Part shown: piece after piece, positions 9,304 through 17,618 of the stretch | How the letters are laid out: the number at the start of each line of letters is the position of its first letter | Position numbering within the stretch: position 1 is the stretch's first letter | Source of the DNA: RGIG3528 sp045629005 | Lineage (GTDB): Bacteria > Bacillota > Clostridia > Lachnospirales > Lachnospiraceae | Length of the DNA: 64,000 nucleotides | Direction of reading: 5' to 3' | Assembly: GCA_045629005.1 (NCBI GenBank) | Contig: JAZQQJ010000050.1 | Span: 1-64,000 of the forward strand | Made by a program: the position numbers and the translations under genes | Notes under the pieces: generated by a model | Told to the model about the DNA's origin: nothing | Databases searched by the model: none | Seen by the model: only the letters and a program-made list of their open reading frames with translations

Positions 9304-10191
9304 TTACTCTTCAATTGACTTGAAATAGTTTTCAATACCGTCACAGATGGCAATCGCAAGCTTATTTCTGTACTCATCCGTCTGAAGCTTTGCGTCTTCA
9401 TCTTTATTGGACATGAAACCAAGCTGCATGATGACTACAGGAATCTCGGAGTAGTTGACCTCGGCGAGCTTATTATTTTCCTGGAAACCTCTGTCATGAG
9501 CACCTGTAGCCTTAATGAGAGAATCCATAAGGCATTCGGCAAGATTTCTGCTGGACTTGTAAAGCTTTCCGACGTAAGGATTGTCGCTCTTTGCAAGCTG
9601 CGCATATATACCGTTTGTTTCATTGGCACCCGCGTCTGCCTGGATACCGACAAGAATTTCGGCACCGGATGCATTTGCAAGCTTTGCACGCTCACCGTTT
9701 GAGATGTCGACATCTGCAGTCTCACGGGTCATGTACACTTCGTAGCCGCGGGCTTCGAGCTCAGCCTTTACAAGCTTTGCAACGATAAGATTCCACTCGT
9801 GCTCACGCATGTCGTTTGTGACACTCGTAGCACCGTAGGACATCTTTTTAACCGTATCGGAAGCACCGGGGCCTACAGGCTCGGTGTCTTTGTTTTCATT
9901 CTTCTGCTGGCCGGGATCAAGAGCCACTTTATGCTTAGCCTTGTCTGTCGGAACAGGTGTGGGTGTAGGTGTCTCCGTAGGAAGAGGCTCTTCTGTAGCG
10001 GAAGGCTCGGAATCAATCGGAGAAGGCGTTGTCTGCTGTTCGGTTTTGTCCTTCGGGTCGGGATTGGCTGCTTTATTTTTTGCTTCTTTAACAGCTGTTG
10101 CCACGCCAAGTGAAACAGTAAGAATAAGAAGTATGGCCACAATTCCGAACATTATTACTGTAATACCGTTAACGCGTTGTTTCATACGCAC
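9304..10191 (-). CDS. amidase_3-family protein, probably catalytically inactive
   Basis: A 295-residue membrane-anchored protein. An N-terminal membrane segment (about residues 10-32) and a Thr-Pro-rich linker lead into an amidase_3 domain (about 95-290), the fold of zinc-dependent N-acetylmuramoyl-L-alanine amidases. The catalytic sites differ from the family: the first zinc His in DPGH is Gln (LDPGQQ), the second in the S-I-H block is Gln (VGIQADAG), and the catalytic Glu near the end is Gln (VIMQLGFMSN). Only the middle Glu ligand (REHEW) seems kept. It therefore probably binds cell wall or regulates another amidase without cutting. It is the first gene of the operon that runs through greA. 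Confidence 0.82.
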   Translation of the reverse strand: MRMKQRVNGITVIMFGIVAILLILTVSLGVATAVKEAKNKAANPDPKDKTEQQTTPSPIDSEPSATEEPLPTETPTPTPVPTDKAKHKVALDPGQQKNENKDTEPVGPGASDTVKKMSYGATSVTNDMREHEWNLIVAKLVKAELEARGYEVYMTRETADVDISNGERAKLANASGAEILVGIQADAGANETNGIYAQLAKSDNPYVGKLYKSSRNLAECLMDSLIKATGAHDRGFQENNKLAEVNYSEIPVVIMQLGFMSNKDEDAKLQTDEYRNKLAIAICDGIENYFKSIEE

Positions 10192-10286
10192 CTCCGTAAA
10201 CCCTGATACAATTATCGAGAAATGCCTGTTTCAATATGAAGCAGGGCAAGATTTAGTTATCCAATACACATATCTATACAAAATAT

Positions 10287-10315
10287 AGTATATCATAAGT
10301 CGTTTTTCTTAACAA
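10287..10315 (-). promoter_or_regulatory. sigma-A promoter for the amidase-like/pyr/greA operon
   Basis: On the minus strand, TTGTTA (10315-10310), a 17-base spacer and TATACT (10292-10287) lie about 95 bases upstream of the amidase-like start. Confidence 0.6.
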
Positions 10316-10348
10316 GTAAATCGCACCTATTTTATAGTTTTTTTGTCC

Positions 10349-10378
10349 TTGACAGTCCTTCTTTATCTGTGGTAATAT
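10349..10378 (+). promoter_or_regulatory. sigma-A promoter for tRNA-Thr
   Basis: TTGACA at 10349-10354, an 18-base spacer and TAATAT at 10373-10378, placed 24 bases before the mature tRNA 5' end. Confidence 0.7.
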
Positions 10379-10402
10379 ATGCGTTCGTAGGGTTAATCCT
10401 AT

Positions 10403-10475
<73 letters not shown>

Positions 10476-10487
10476 TTTTTTGTTGCA

Positions 10488-10523
10488 ATCATCATTTTTT
10501 CGCTTACGCTCAAAAATAATGAT
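10488..10523. repeat. 36-bp dispersed palindrome (copy 1)
   Basis: A near-perfect inverted repeat with arms ATCATCATTTTTTCGC and GCTCAAAAATAATGAT around a TTAC centre. An identical 36-bp copy is at 33338-33373. Both sit between the end of a plus-strand gene and the end of a minus-strand gene, just before the minus-strand terminator, so it may act as a two-way terminator or be a REP-like element. Confidence 0.85.
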
Positions 10524-10525
10524 AC

Positions 10526-10560
10526 TCAAAAAAACTGTGGCGTGCGATCACACACCACAG
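10526..10560 (-). terminator. Rho-independent terminator of the ispF-rlmB operon
   Basis: On the minus strand, a hairpin with arms CTGTGGTGTG and CACGCCACAG (10560-10535) is followed by seven T. It lies 10 bases after the rlmB stop. Confidence 0.85.
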
Positions 10561-10570
10561 GTATATGTTA

Positions 10571-11320
10571 TTAATTCATACGCTGTCTTACAATTTCGTA
10601 TGCAAGTATGCCCGCTGCCACGGAAGCATTGAGGCTGTCAATCTGACCCTTCATGGGAATTGATGCAACGAAATCACAGTTCTCTTTGACAAGTCTGCTT
10701 ACGCCCTCGCCTTCGTTACCGATGACAAGACCGATAGGTCCTTTAAGGTTCTGCTTGTACATTACCGTGCCGTCCATATCTGCACAGACAAACCAAAGTC
10801 CCTTTTCCTTAAGTTCCTTCATAGTCTGTGTAAGGTTTGTAACCTTTGCAACAGGTGTATAGTTTAACGCTCCTGCACTTGTTCTTGCAACAACTGCGGT
10901 AAGGCCGACAGCTCTGTGCTTTGTGATGATAACACCGTGAGCACCGGCCTGGTTTGCGGTACGGATAATGGCACCAAGATTATGAGGATCCTCAATGCCG
11001 TCAAGAAGGATAATGAACGGGTCCTCGTTTCTTTCTGCGGCAAGCTTCAGCATATCATCAACTTCAGCATAATCATATGCCGCAGCCATAGCAATAACAC
11101 CCTGGTGCTTTCCTGTTTCCGAAAGCTGGTCGAGCCTCTCCTTTGTTACAAAGTTGAGGATTGTGTCCCCTTTCTTTGCCTCACGTACTATTGAACGGAT
11201 TGGGCCGTCCTGACAACCGTCAAGCACGAAAAGCTTGTCTATTGTCTTTCCGGAACGGAATGCCTCAAGTACGGCATTTCTGCCTTCTATTTTAGTTTCG
11301 TTAATCTGAATTTCTTCCAT
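10571..11320 (-). CDS. rlmB: 23S rRNA (guanosine-2'-O-)-methyltransferase RlmB
   Basis: A 249-residue SpoU/TrmH-family methyltransferase that methylates the ribose of a peptidyl-transferase-loop guanosine of 23S rRNA. The N-terminal substrate-binding domain begins IEGRNAVLEAF. The SPOUT knot motifs follow: NLGAIIRTANQAGAHGV near residue 117, LVIGNEGEGVS near 195 and DSLNASVAAGILAYE near 227. Length is normal. It begins directly after the mrnC stop in a packed RNA-processing/cysteine operon, a common order in Firmicutes (cysS-mrnC-rlmB), and is the last gene before a terminator. Confidence 0.94.
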   Translation of the reverse strand: MEEIQINETKIEGRNAVLEAFRSGKTIDKLFVLDGCQDGPIRSIVREAKKGDTILNFVTKERLDQLSETGKHQGVIAMAAAYDYAEVDDMLKLAAERNEDPFIILLDGIEDPHNLGAIIRTANQAGAHGVIITKHRAVGLTAVVARTSAGALNYTPVAKVTNLTQTMKELKEKGLWFVCADMDGTVMYKQNLKGPIGLVIGNEGEGVSRLVKENCDFVASIPMKGQIDSLNASVAAGILAYEIVRQRMN

Positions 11321-11743
11321 TTACTTTTCCTCTGTAAGAGAATCCCAGCCTTTGTGAATAAGCTCATACATTCTCTCGTATTGCTTTTTAAGATACAACC
11401 AGCCTATAAGTGCCTCAAAGCCCGTCGCGCGGTGGTAATCACCAAGCGTGGCATTTTTCGCAGGTGTGTTTACCTTGGCGTTTCGTCCGCGCTTATAAAC
11501 AGCAAGTTCCTCTTCCGTAAGGCTCTCCTGTATGTTTACAATCATTAAGGACTGTGTGGCTGCTTTAGCAAGGTTACTGGCCTTTTTATTCAGCTTTTCA
11601 ACAGGCGCAGCCCCATTTGCAAGAAGAGTTGTCCTGATGGCAAGTTCATAAACGCAGTCACCTATATATGCCAGGTCAAGAGGCGGATAGCTCATCGCAT
11701 CAAAATCCGGGATATTGAATTCCTTGTACAAAGAATCAATCAT
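11321..11743 (-). CDS. mrnC: Mini-ribonuclease III
   Basis: About 140 residues, an RNase III catalytic domain without a double-stranded-RNA-binding domain. It matures the ends of 23S rRNA. The family signature LAYIGDCVYELAIR lies near residue 20 and RATGFEALIGWLYL near 110, with the acidic metal ligands present. I place the start at ATG 11743-11741, inside a 4-bp ATGA overlap with the cysS stop and with GGGAG eight or nine bases upstream. A longer start at 11758 would extend further into cysS and lacks support. Confidence 0.92.
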   Translation of the reverse strand: MIDSLYKEFNIPDFDAMSYPPLDLAYIGDCVYELAIRTTLLANGAAPVEKLNKKASNLAKAATQSLMIVNIQESLTEEELAVYKRGRNAKVNTPAKNATLGDYHRATGFEALIGWLYLKKQYERMYELIHKGWDSLTEEK

Positions 11744-13278
11744 TTGACAATCTCCCATATGGTGCCTTCTCTTGTGTCCTTAATTGCAATATTCTTTTCA
11801 AGGAGTTCGTTTCTGATAGCATCAGCCTTTGCGAAATCCTTGTTCTTCTTAGCTTCCTTACGTTCTGCAATCTTCTCGTTAATGTAAGCCTCAAGCTCTG
11901 CATCTACGGAAGAACCTGCCTCTTCGGCATCTTCGCAAAGGTTCAAGGAAAGAACATAGTCAAAGCCCTGAACGATGAGAAGCTTTGTAAGAGCGTCGGC
12001 ATCATCTCTGAGAACATCGTAAAGAAGCGTGATGCCCATTGATGTATTCTGATCGTTGCAAAGAGCGTTCAAAAATCTCTCTGTGAATGTAAGATACTTG
12101 TCAACATTAACCTTTGAGCCCTCTGCAGCAGCATTAACAGCATCTGCTACATTGCCGGACTTGTTAAGAGCATTTCTTCTTGCTGTTTCGAGTTTTTCAG
12201 AAAGAGTCTTTAAAGTTGCAGCATCAACGCCTGCTTCCTTTTTAAGGTCGGCAATCTTCTTAACAAGCTTATCATATGCAGCTCCGACATTATCAAGAGT
12301 TTCAAAAGAGAACTCCAGAGGTTTTCTGTAGTGTGACTGGAGGCAGAACATTCTGTAAACGATAGGGCGATAATTCTGCTCTTCAACATATGCAAGATTC
12401 AAAGACTTTCCGCTGGATTTGCTCATCTTTGCACCACCTTTTTCGGTAAGGTGATGAACATGGAACCAGTAGTTAACCCACTTGTGTCCGAGATAGCTTT
12501 CACTCTGTGCAATTTCGTTTGTATGATGAGGGAAAATGTTATCGATACCACCACAGTGGATGTCCATATATTCGCCCAGGTACTTCATGCTGATGCATGA
12601 GCACTCAATGTGCCAGCCGGGATAACCGAGTCCCCAAGGGCTCTCCCACTTAAGGTCCTGATTGCCGAATTTTGACTTTGTAAACCAGAGAACGAAGTCA
12701 GACTTATTTCTCTTGTTTGTATCCTCGTCAACATCATCACGTACGCCTACCATAAGGTCCTTATTGTCCTGCGGTGAAAGTACGTAGTAGTCCTTAAGCT
12801 TGGATGTGTCGAAGTAAACGTTGTCGCCTGCCACATAAGCAAAGCCCTTTTCAATGAGCACTTCAACCATGTGAATGAACTCGGGAATAAGGCCTGTAGC
12901 GGGCTGTACAACATCAGGAGTTTTGATGTTAAGCTTTGCGCAGTCATCAAAGAAAGCCTTTGTGTAGAATGCGGCAATCTCCATAACTGTCTTGTGTTCC
13001 TTCTCGGCAGCCTTTGCCATCTTGTCGTCACCTGTGTCGGCATCGCTTGAAAGATGGCCTACATCTGTGATGTTCATGACACGTTTTACATCATAGCCTG
13101 CATAACGGAGTGTCTTTTCAAGAACGTCCTCCTGAATGTAGCAACGAAGGTTTCCGATGTGTGCAAAGTGATATACCGTGGGGCCGCATGTGTACATGCC
13201 GATTTTACCGTCTTCGTTGGGGATGACGGTCTCAACTCTTCTTGTAAGCGTATTGAATATTTGAACTCTGTTTTCCAT
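11740..13278 (-). CDS. cysS: cysteine--tRNA ligase
   Basis: About 512 residues, a class I aminoacyl-tRNA synthetase that charges tRNA-Cys. The zinc/ATP region CGPTVYHFAHIGNLR lies near residue 30, with the HIGN signature. The KMSKSSGK loop lies near residue 283, and the C-terminal helical DALR region ends in a basic tail. The start is ATG 13278-13276, which shares one base with the cysE stop (TAATG). A longer reading start at 13317 would lie fully inside cysE. Its neighbours cysE and mrnC form the usual cysE-cysS-mrnC-rlmB order. Confidence 0.95.
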   Translation of the reverse strand: MENRVQIFNTLTRRVETVIPNEDGKIGMYTCGPTVYHFAHIGNLRCYIQEDVLEKTLRYAGYDVKRVMNITDVGHLSSDADTGDDKMAKAAEKEHKTVMEIAAFYTKAFFDDCAKLNIKTPDVVQPATGLIPEFIHMVEVLIEKGFAYVAGDNVYFDTSKLKDYYVLSPQDNKDLMVGVRDDVDEDTNKRNKSDFVLWFTKSKFGNQDLKWESPWGLGYPGWHIECSCISMKYLGEYMDIHCGGIDNIFPHHTNEIAQSESYLGHKWVNYWFHVHHLTEKGGAKMSKSSGKSLNLAYVEEQNYRPIVYRMFCLQSHYRKPLEFSFETLDNVGAAYDKLVKKIADLKKEAGVDAATLKTLSEKLETARRNALNKSGNVADAVNAAAEGSKVNVDKYLTFTERFLNALCNDQNTSMGITLLYDVLRDDADALTKLLIVQGFDYVLSLNLCEDAEEAGSSVDAELEAYINEKIAERKEAKKNKDFAKADAIRNELLEKNIAIKDTREGTIWEIVK

Positions 13279-13916
13279 TATGACAATTTGGCAAGAGCTT
13301 CCTTCAGCTCTGCACACTCCTTCTTTAACATTTCTATATCATTCATGACAGGGTCGGGAAGATGTACCTGATCCATGTCCTCACGAGGCACTTTTACGTT
13401 GTCACGCTTAACTACACGTCCCGGAACACCCACAACCGTTGAGTTGGGCGGAACTTCCGAAAGTACAACCGAGCCTGCACCGATTTTGCTGTTATCACCG
13501 ACAGTAAAGCTTCCGAGCACCTTTGCACCTGCGGAAATCATTACATTGTTGCCGATGGTCGGGTGACGTTTTCCGTGCTCCTTACCTGTACCACCGAGGG
13601 TAACGCCCTGATAAAGAGTAACATTGTCACCGATTATTGTTGTTTCACCAATGATTACGCCTGTTCCATGATCGATGAACAGGCCTTTTCCTATCGTTGC
13701 ACCGGGATGAATCTCAATGCCTGTCTTTCTTGCAGTTCTCTGAGAATACCAGCGGGCAAGGAAAAAGAGCTTGTGCTCGTACATCCAATGTGCACGCTTG
13801 TGCCTGAGCACAGCCTTAAACGAGGGATAAAGAAGCACTTCCATCGTTGAATGGATGGCAGGGTCACGTTCCTTTATGACATTTGCTTCTTCCCTTAATG
13901 TCTTAAAAAATCCCAT
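13278..13916 (-). CDS. cysE: serine O-acetyltransferase
   Basis: A 212-residue hexapeptide-repeat acetyltransferase that makes O-acetylserine from serine and acetyl-CoA, the first step of cysteine synthesis. An N-terminal helical region is followed by a left-handed beta-helix with HPGATIGKGLFIDHGTG and GVTLGGTGKEHGKRHPTIG, the usual active-site and cofactor loops. A short coiled-coil tail ends the protein. It is coupled by a 1-bp overlap to cysS, so cysteine supply and cysteine charging are made together. Confidence 0.94.
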   Translation of the reverse strand: MGFFKTLREEANVIKERDPAIHSTMEVLLYPSFKAVLRHKRAHWMYEHKLFFLARWYSQRTARKTGIEIHPGATIGKGLFIDHGTGVIIGETTIIGDNVTLYQGVTLGGTGKEHGKRHPTIGNNVMISAGAKVLGSFTVGDNSKIGAGSVVLSEVPPNSTVVGVPGRVVKRDNVKVPREDMDQVHLPDPVMNDIEMLKKECAELKEALAKLS

Positions 13917-13951
13917 ATTAATTATCTCCGTTGTGTTGGTTTTGCAGTGAT

Positions 13952-14545
13952 TTACTGCCTGCTACACCCCGGACAGCCTCCGCATGACTTTCCGGAAAAA
14001 CCGGGCGTTGAAACTGCGTCGGCACTTTCAAAATCATATAAACCGGAAGAACCTGCACCATAGTTCAGATTCCTTGCACTTTCAAGGAGACAAACGGCCT
14101 GTGCTGCAATGCCCTCGCCGCTTCCCGTGAAACCAAGGCCCTCTTCCGTAGTTGCTTTAATGTTTACCTGTGAAACATCAATATTCAGGGTATTGGCGAT
14201 GTTTTCGCGCATATCGGGAATAAAGGATGCAAGCTTCGGCTTCTGGCAGATGACGGTAGCATCGATGTTTTCGACAATAAAAAGTTCATCCTCCAGCATC
14301 ACTTTTACTTCGTGAAGCAGAGAAAGACTTGATATTCCTTTATACTTGTCATCGGTGTCCGGGAAATGCCTGCCGATGTCACCAAGAGCGGCCGCACCAA
14401 GAAGCGCATCCATAATCGCATGCGTCAGCACATCGGCGTCCGAGTGACCGAGAAGGCCTTTCTCATAAGGGATGGCAACTCCACCGAGGATTAACGCACG
14501 TCCCTCCACCAGCTTATGAACATCATAGCCTGAACCAATTCTCAT
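13952..14545 (-). CDS. ispF: MEcPP synthase IspF with Cys-rich C-terminal extension
   Basis: Residues 1-158 are a complete 2-C-methyl-D-erythritol 2,4-cyclodiphosphate synthase of the non-mevalonate isoprenoid pathway. Metal residues DVHK near residue 8 and GHSDADVLTHAIMDALLGA near residue 34 are intact, and the closing TTEEGLGFTGSGEGIAAQA block is present. About 38 further residues follow. These are not part of the family, which usually has about 160 residues, and they end in CGGCPGC, a motif that could bind a metal. The gene heads the operon, with its own promoter and an AAGGAG ribosome binding site. Confidence 0.93.
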   Translation of the reverse strand: MRIGSGYDVHKLVEGRALILGGVAIPYEKGLLGHSDADVLTHAIMDALLGAAALGDIGRHFPDTDDKYKGISSLSLLHEVKVMLEDELFIVENIDATVICQKPKLASFIPDMRENIANTLNIDVSQVNIKATTEEGLGFTGSGEGIAAQAVCLLESARNLNYGAGSSGLYDFESADAVSTPGFSGKSCGGCPGCSRQ

Positions 14546-14584
14546 AGTGTCTCCTTAATAGTTGCTATTTTCCATTTGGTCGAT

Positions 14585-14613
14585 ATGATAACCCAAAAAT
14601 ACAAATAAATCAA
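14585..14613 (-). promoter_or_regulatory. sigma-A promoter for the ispF operon
   Basis: On the minus strand, TTGATT (14613-14608), a 17-base spacer and TATCAT (14590-14585), about 40 bases upstream of the ispF start. It starts right after the T-run of the nagA terminator. Confidence 0.65.
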
Positions 14614-14648
14614 GAAAAAAGGAAGGCACTGTAGTCGTTCTGCCTTCC
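14614..14648 (-). terminator. Rho-independent terminator of the glycan-use operon
   Basis: On the minus strand, GGAAGGCA / TGCCTTCC arms (14648-14641 and 14628-14621) with a 12-base loop and a following T-run. It lies about 70 bases after the nagA stop. Confidence 0.85.
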
Positions 14649-14715
14649 GTGATGTTTGCGTTGAAAAGTGAGGTCTTTTTCGGATTTTTGGTAATGGAAT
14701 ACCCAAAATACCGAA

Positions 14716-15948
14716 CTATAATATAATAATCTCCGCTTTTCTCCCCACTGCAATCTTTCCGCACACATCATCTATCCCGACACTTTTGGCAGGATTGATG
14801 GTTGCTGCGGCGACTGCCTGTTCGAGGGGAACTCCAAAAGAAACAGCGCGTTCGAGCATTGTGCGGAGATCACAAACCGAGCCCGCAAGAGTTCCGTCCG
14901 AAAGAGTTGCTTTCCCGTTTCCGGCGGTAACCTTCAGACCACCCAGTTCATATTCTCCGTCGGCAAGACCTGTGGCAGCCATGGAATCGGAAATAAGAAT
15001 CATGTGGTCACCATGAGCTTTAAACATCGTACGAATTACGGAAGGATGGATGTGAATGCCGTCGCATATTATTTCGGCGTAACACTCATCATGGTCAAGC
15101 ATTGCCCCCGGAAGTCCGGGCGTCCGTTTATCAAATCCGTTCATTGCATCGAAAAGATGTGTAACGTGATTTACACCTGCTTCCATCATTTTTAAGGCGA
15201 GTTCGTAGTCGCAGTCCGTATGTGCCAGCGACAGTGTGAAACGTTCCTTGTAAGCAATTACAAATTCCTCCGCACCGGCAAGACACGGATCGAAGGCCAC
15301 AACCTTTGTGTTACCACCGTTTGCCTTGTCAAATTCTTCAAGTAAATCACAATCAAATCCTGTCAGGAAGCGTGTGTCATGTGCGCCTTTCTTTTTTTCT
15401 CCGAAGAAAGGGCCTTCCATGTAAACGCCTGCAAGATGTGCTTTGCGTAATGTCTGTGGCGGATTTACATCTGTGTTTGTCCCTGCTTTCGTCTGCTTAC
15501 GACAGCTAAGCTTTTCTTTCTCATTCCTTATGCATTTCCCCACATTTTCAGAAGCTCTAAGCATTACTTCACGGGAATTTGTCATCGTAGTCGCAAGAAC
15601 TGTTCCGATGCCTCTCTCTGCATAGTATTCAAGCATCTTCTCAATTTCTTCTTCAGAAGCGGTTGAAAAATCAAAGCCTACACAGCCATGGGTATGGATG
15701 TCAACAAGTGCAGGAATAATATACTTTCCGGTGCAGTCGACACTTTCGGCACATTCAACACTTTGGACGTGCAAAGCATTTTCGGCGCATACATTACTTC
15801 CCTCGTTGTCATTCGCATCAATGCGTACAAGTTCGTCCGTTTTAGCCGCGTCATCCCCTGAAATACGAATAATGATGCCATTTTCAACATAAATATTTGT
15901 TTTTATGAATTTGCCGTCGATAAAGACGTTGCCGTTTTTATAAACCAT
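14716..15948 (-). CDS. nagA: N-acetylglucosamine-6-phosphate deacetylase
   Basis: A 410-residue amidohydrolase-superfamily enzyme that removes acetate from GlcNAc-6-phosphate, allowing amino sugars to enter glycolysis or wall synthesis. Motifs include DIHTHGCVGFDFS near residue 85, the metal Glu in MEGPFFGEKKKGAHD, His ligands in LAHTDCDYELAL and VNHVTHLFDAMN, and the catalytic Asp in SDSMAATGLADG. It is the last gene of the long importer operon and overlaps the preceding gene by 11 bp. Residues 30-65 contain a Ser/Asp/Cys-rich insert, which is slightly unusual. Confidence 0.93.
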   Translation of the reverse strand: MVYKNGNVFIDGKFIKTNIYVENGIIIRISGDDAAKTDELVRIDANDNEGSNVCAENALHVQSVECAESVDCTGKYIIPALVDIHTHGCVGFDFSTASEEEIEKMLEYYAERGIGTVLATTMTNSREVMLRASENVGKCIRNEKEKLSCRKQTKAGTNTDVNPPQTLRKAHLAGVYMEGPFFGEKKKGAHDTRFLTGFDCDLLEEFDKANGGNTKVVAFDPCLAGAEEFVIAYKERFTLSLAHTDCDYELALKMMEAGVNHVTHLFDAMNGFDKRTPGLPGAMLDHDECYAEIICDGIHIHPSVIRTMFKAHGDHMILISDSMAATGLADGEYELGGLKVTAGNGKATLSDGTLAGSVCDLRTMLERAVSFGVPLEQAVAAATINPAKSVGIDDVCGKIAVGRKAEIIIL

Positions 15949-17617
15949 AGTTTCCGTTTCTTATGGAAATAGTGTGATTGAACGCCGTATAGTCCGTGAA
16001 ATAAACCGTTGCTGCGCCGGGTGTCTTTGCCTCACTGTCCTCTTTGCCCTCAGTGAAATGATGCTCCCCGAAGGCAGGACCGACAATGAGAGAAGCCTCT
16101 TTGTTCGAAGCTGTAAACATGCCCGATTTTAAAACAAGCACTTCATCACCATGAACAGCCAAATTCATATATTCATTTGAGATTCTGTCAATTCCCGAAA
16201 AAGCAAGTTCAATGCGCCATGGAGCGCCTTCAACGCCGGAAGTCCTTATATTAATATCAGCCCCACCGGGAACTTCGGTAACGGTTACGTCAATATCCAT
16301 ATCAGGACCCTTTTTCTGAGGGCGCTTTGTATTGTCCATCTCCCACCAGTCGGACGTTTCAGGCTTCTCTTCAAAAGGAAGATAATACCATCCGTGCATT
16401 GTCTGATGAAGATGATATGCACCGTTTTCATCAACGATCATCGTCTCGCTCTTAAACGCACGATGTTCGCAGAAGCTGCCGCCAACCTTCATTTCAAGCT
16501 TTATTGAGCCGTTGTGAATGTAAACGAAATTCGACTTGCCGTTCATAATGGTCACAGAAAGCTCGCCACGACGTATTCTTGCAATACCCGACCTTTTGTA
16601 AAATACTGAGTAATCTGTGTTATAACCGCTGCCGTTGTGTTCATAATCAATGAGATTCGGATTCAACATAAGCTGTGTAAGGAAATCCGGTGAAGAAATG
16701 CCTTTCTCATTAACTATTTCGAATATCCTGTTCGCCATATCAAGGAATTCGGGAATGTTGTACTTTATTCCCATTTTCAAATATTCAAGATAATAGTCCT
16801 TGGGGAAAATGAGTCTGTCCTTATCAAAGCGTGTGGAATTGGCCGTAAACACACTGTCATCAGGCTCGAAATATGTGAGCATCATGCGAAGATTTTTAAG
16901 TGCATACGCTTCATATTCCTCGTTTCCGAACGCCTCGGTAAGCATAATCATTGCATCATTATTAATGCGGTTGTAGTTTCCTGCTGACTTCTCGGAGAAT
17001 TCACCGTCCTCATTACAGTCAATGCCTTCGTTGAGATAACGGAATGCGCCCTTGGTGAGTTCACTTTCGATGAAAATCATTCCGGAATACGCCAAAACAG
17101 AAGCTATTGCCCATCTGTGGTTGGGAGTATGGAAACCGCCCTGTAAAAGTCCGCGGGCACCTGCATGAACAATGTTTTCAATGCGCTCGGATATGGATTT
17201 GACCTTTCCGTCAATCTCTGCACCGACATGTTCCATACACTCGCCCTTAAGCACCTTGCGTAAAAGGAGAAGAGTCGGAATAAGTTTTTTAATGCAAAAA
17301 GCCGTGTCCGGTGCTGAAATAAAGTTGCATGTTACATAGTCAAACAACCCGCTCTCATGCTGGCACTTCTCAACATATGAAAGAGCAACGTCAATACGGT
17401 CATACACTTTCCTGTTTCCGCAATATTCCGAGTCCTTATTCAGGTAAGCCGTAACAAGTGCGGTAATCTTGTATATTGTGGACTTTGCCTGAAAGATACC
17501 ATTGTCCTCGGGTACGCCACCATAAAAGCAGCTGTTTTCGTCCATGTTCTGGATTCTAATTGTCTTTCTGACACGTTTGTCCGTGTCCTTAACCATCTGT
17601 GTGTAATGAGCCCTCAT
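15938..17617 (-). CDS. unknown protein, probable alpha/alpha-toroid plus beta-sandwich (lyase/hydrolase-like)
   Basis: About 559 residues with no family I can name with confidence. The first about 340 residues are strongly helical with repeated aromatic and charged positions, and contain GGFHTPNHRWAIASVLA near residue 180. An Asn-His-Arg signature in a helical toroid recalls heparinase II/III-type or other polysaccharide lyases. The last about 200 residues look beta-rich (RIRRGELSVTIMNG, VYIHNGSIKLEMKVGG), as in the sandwich domain of those enzymes. No signal peptide is seen. I choose ATG 17617 because GGAGG lies seven bases upstream and it starts just after the ROK kinase stop. Its place between a ROK kinase and NagA suggests a role in oligosaccharide breakdown; that is inference. 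Confidence 0.75.
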   Translation of the reverse strand: MRAHYTQMVKDTDKRVRKTIRIQNMDENSCFYGGVPEDNGIFQAKSTIYKITALVTAYLNKDSEYCGNRKVYDRIDVALSYVEKCQHESGLFDYVTCNFISAPDTAFCIKKLIPTLLLLRKVLKGECMEHVGAEIDGKVKSISERIENIVHAGARGLLQGGFHTPNHRWAIASVLAYSGMIFIESELTKGAFRYLNEGIDCNEDGEFSEKSAGNYNRINNDAMIMLTEAFGNEEYEAYALKNLRMMLTYFEPDDSVFTANSTRFDKDRLIFPKDYYLEYLKMGIKYNIPEFLDMANRIFEIVNEKGISSPDFLTQLMLNPNLIDYEHNGSGYNTDYSVFYKRSGIARIRRGELSVTIMNGKSNFVYIHNGSIKLEMKVGGSFCEHRAFKSETMIVDENGAYHLHQTMHGWYYLPFEEKPETSDWWEMDNTKRPQKKGPDMDIDVTVTEVPGGADINIRTSGVEGAPWRIELAFSGIDRISNEYMNLAVHGDEVLVLKSGMFTASNKEASLIVGPAFGEHHFTEGKEDSEAKTPGAATVYFTDYTAFNHTISIRNGNYGL

Positions 17618-17618
17618 A

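Noticed and set aside
13279..13317. Longer CysS start (13317)
   Set aside because: It lies inside cysE; the ATG at 13278 with a TAATG overlap is the better start.
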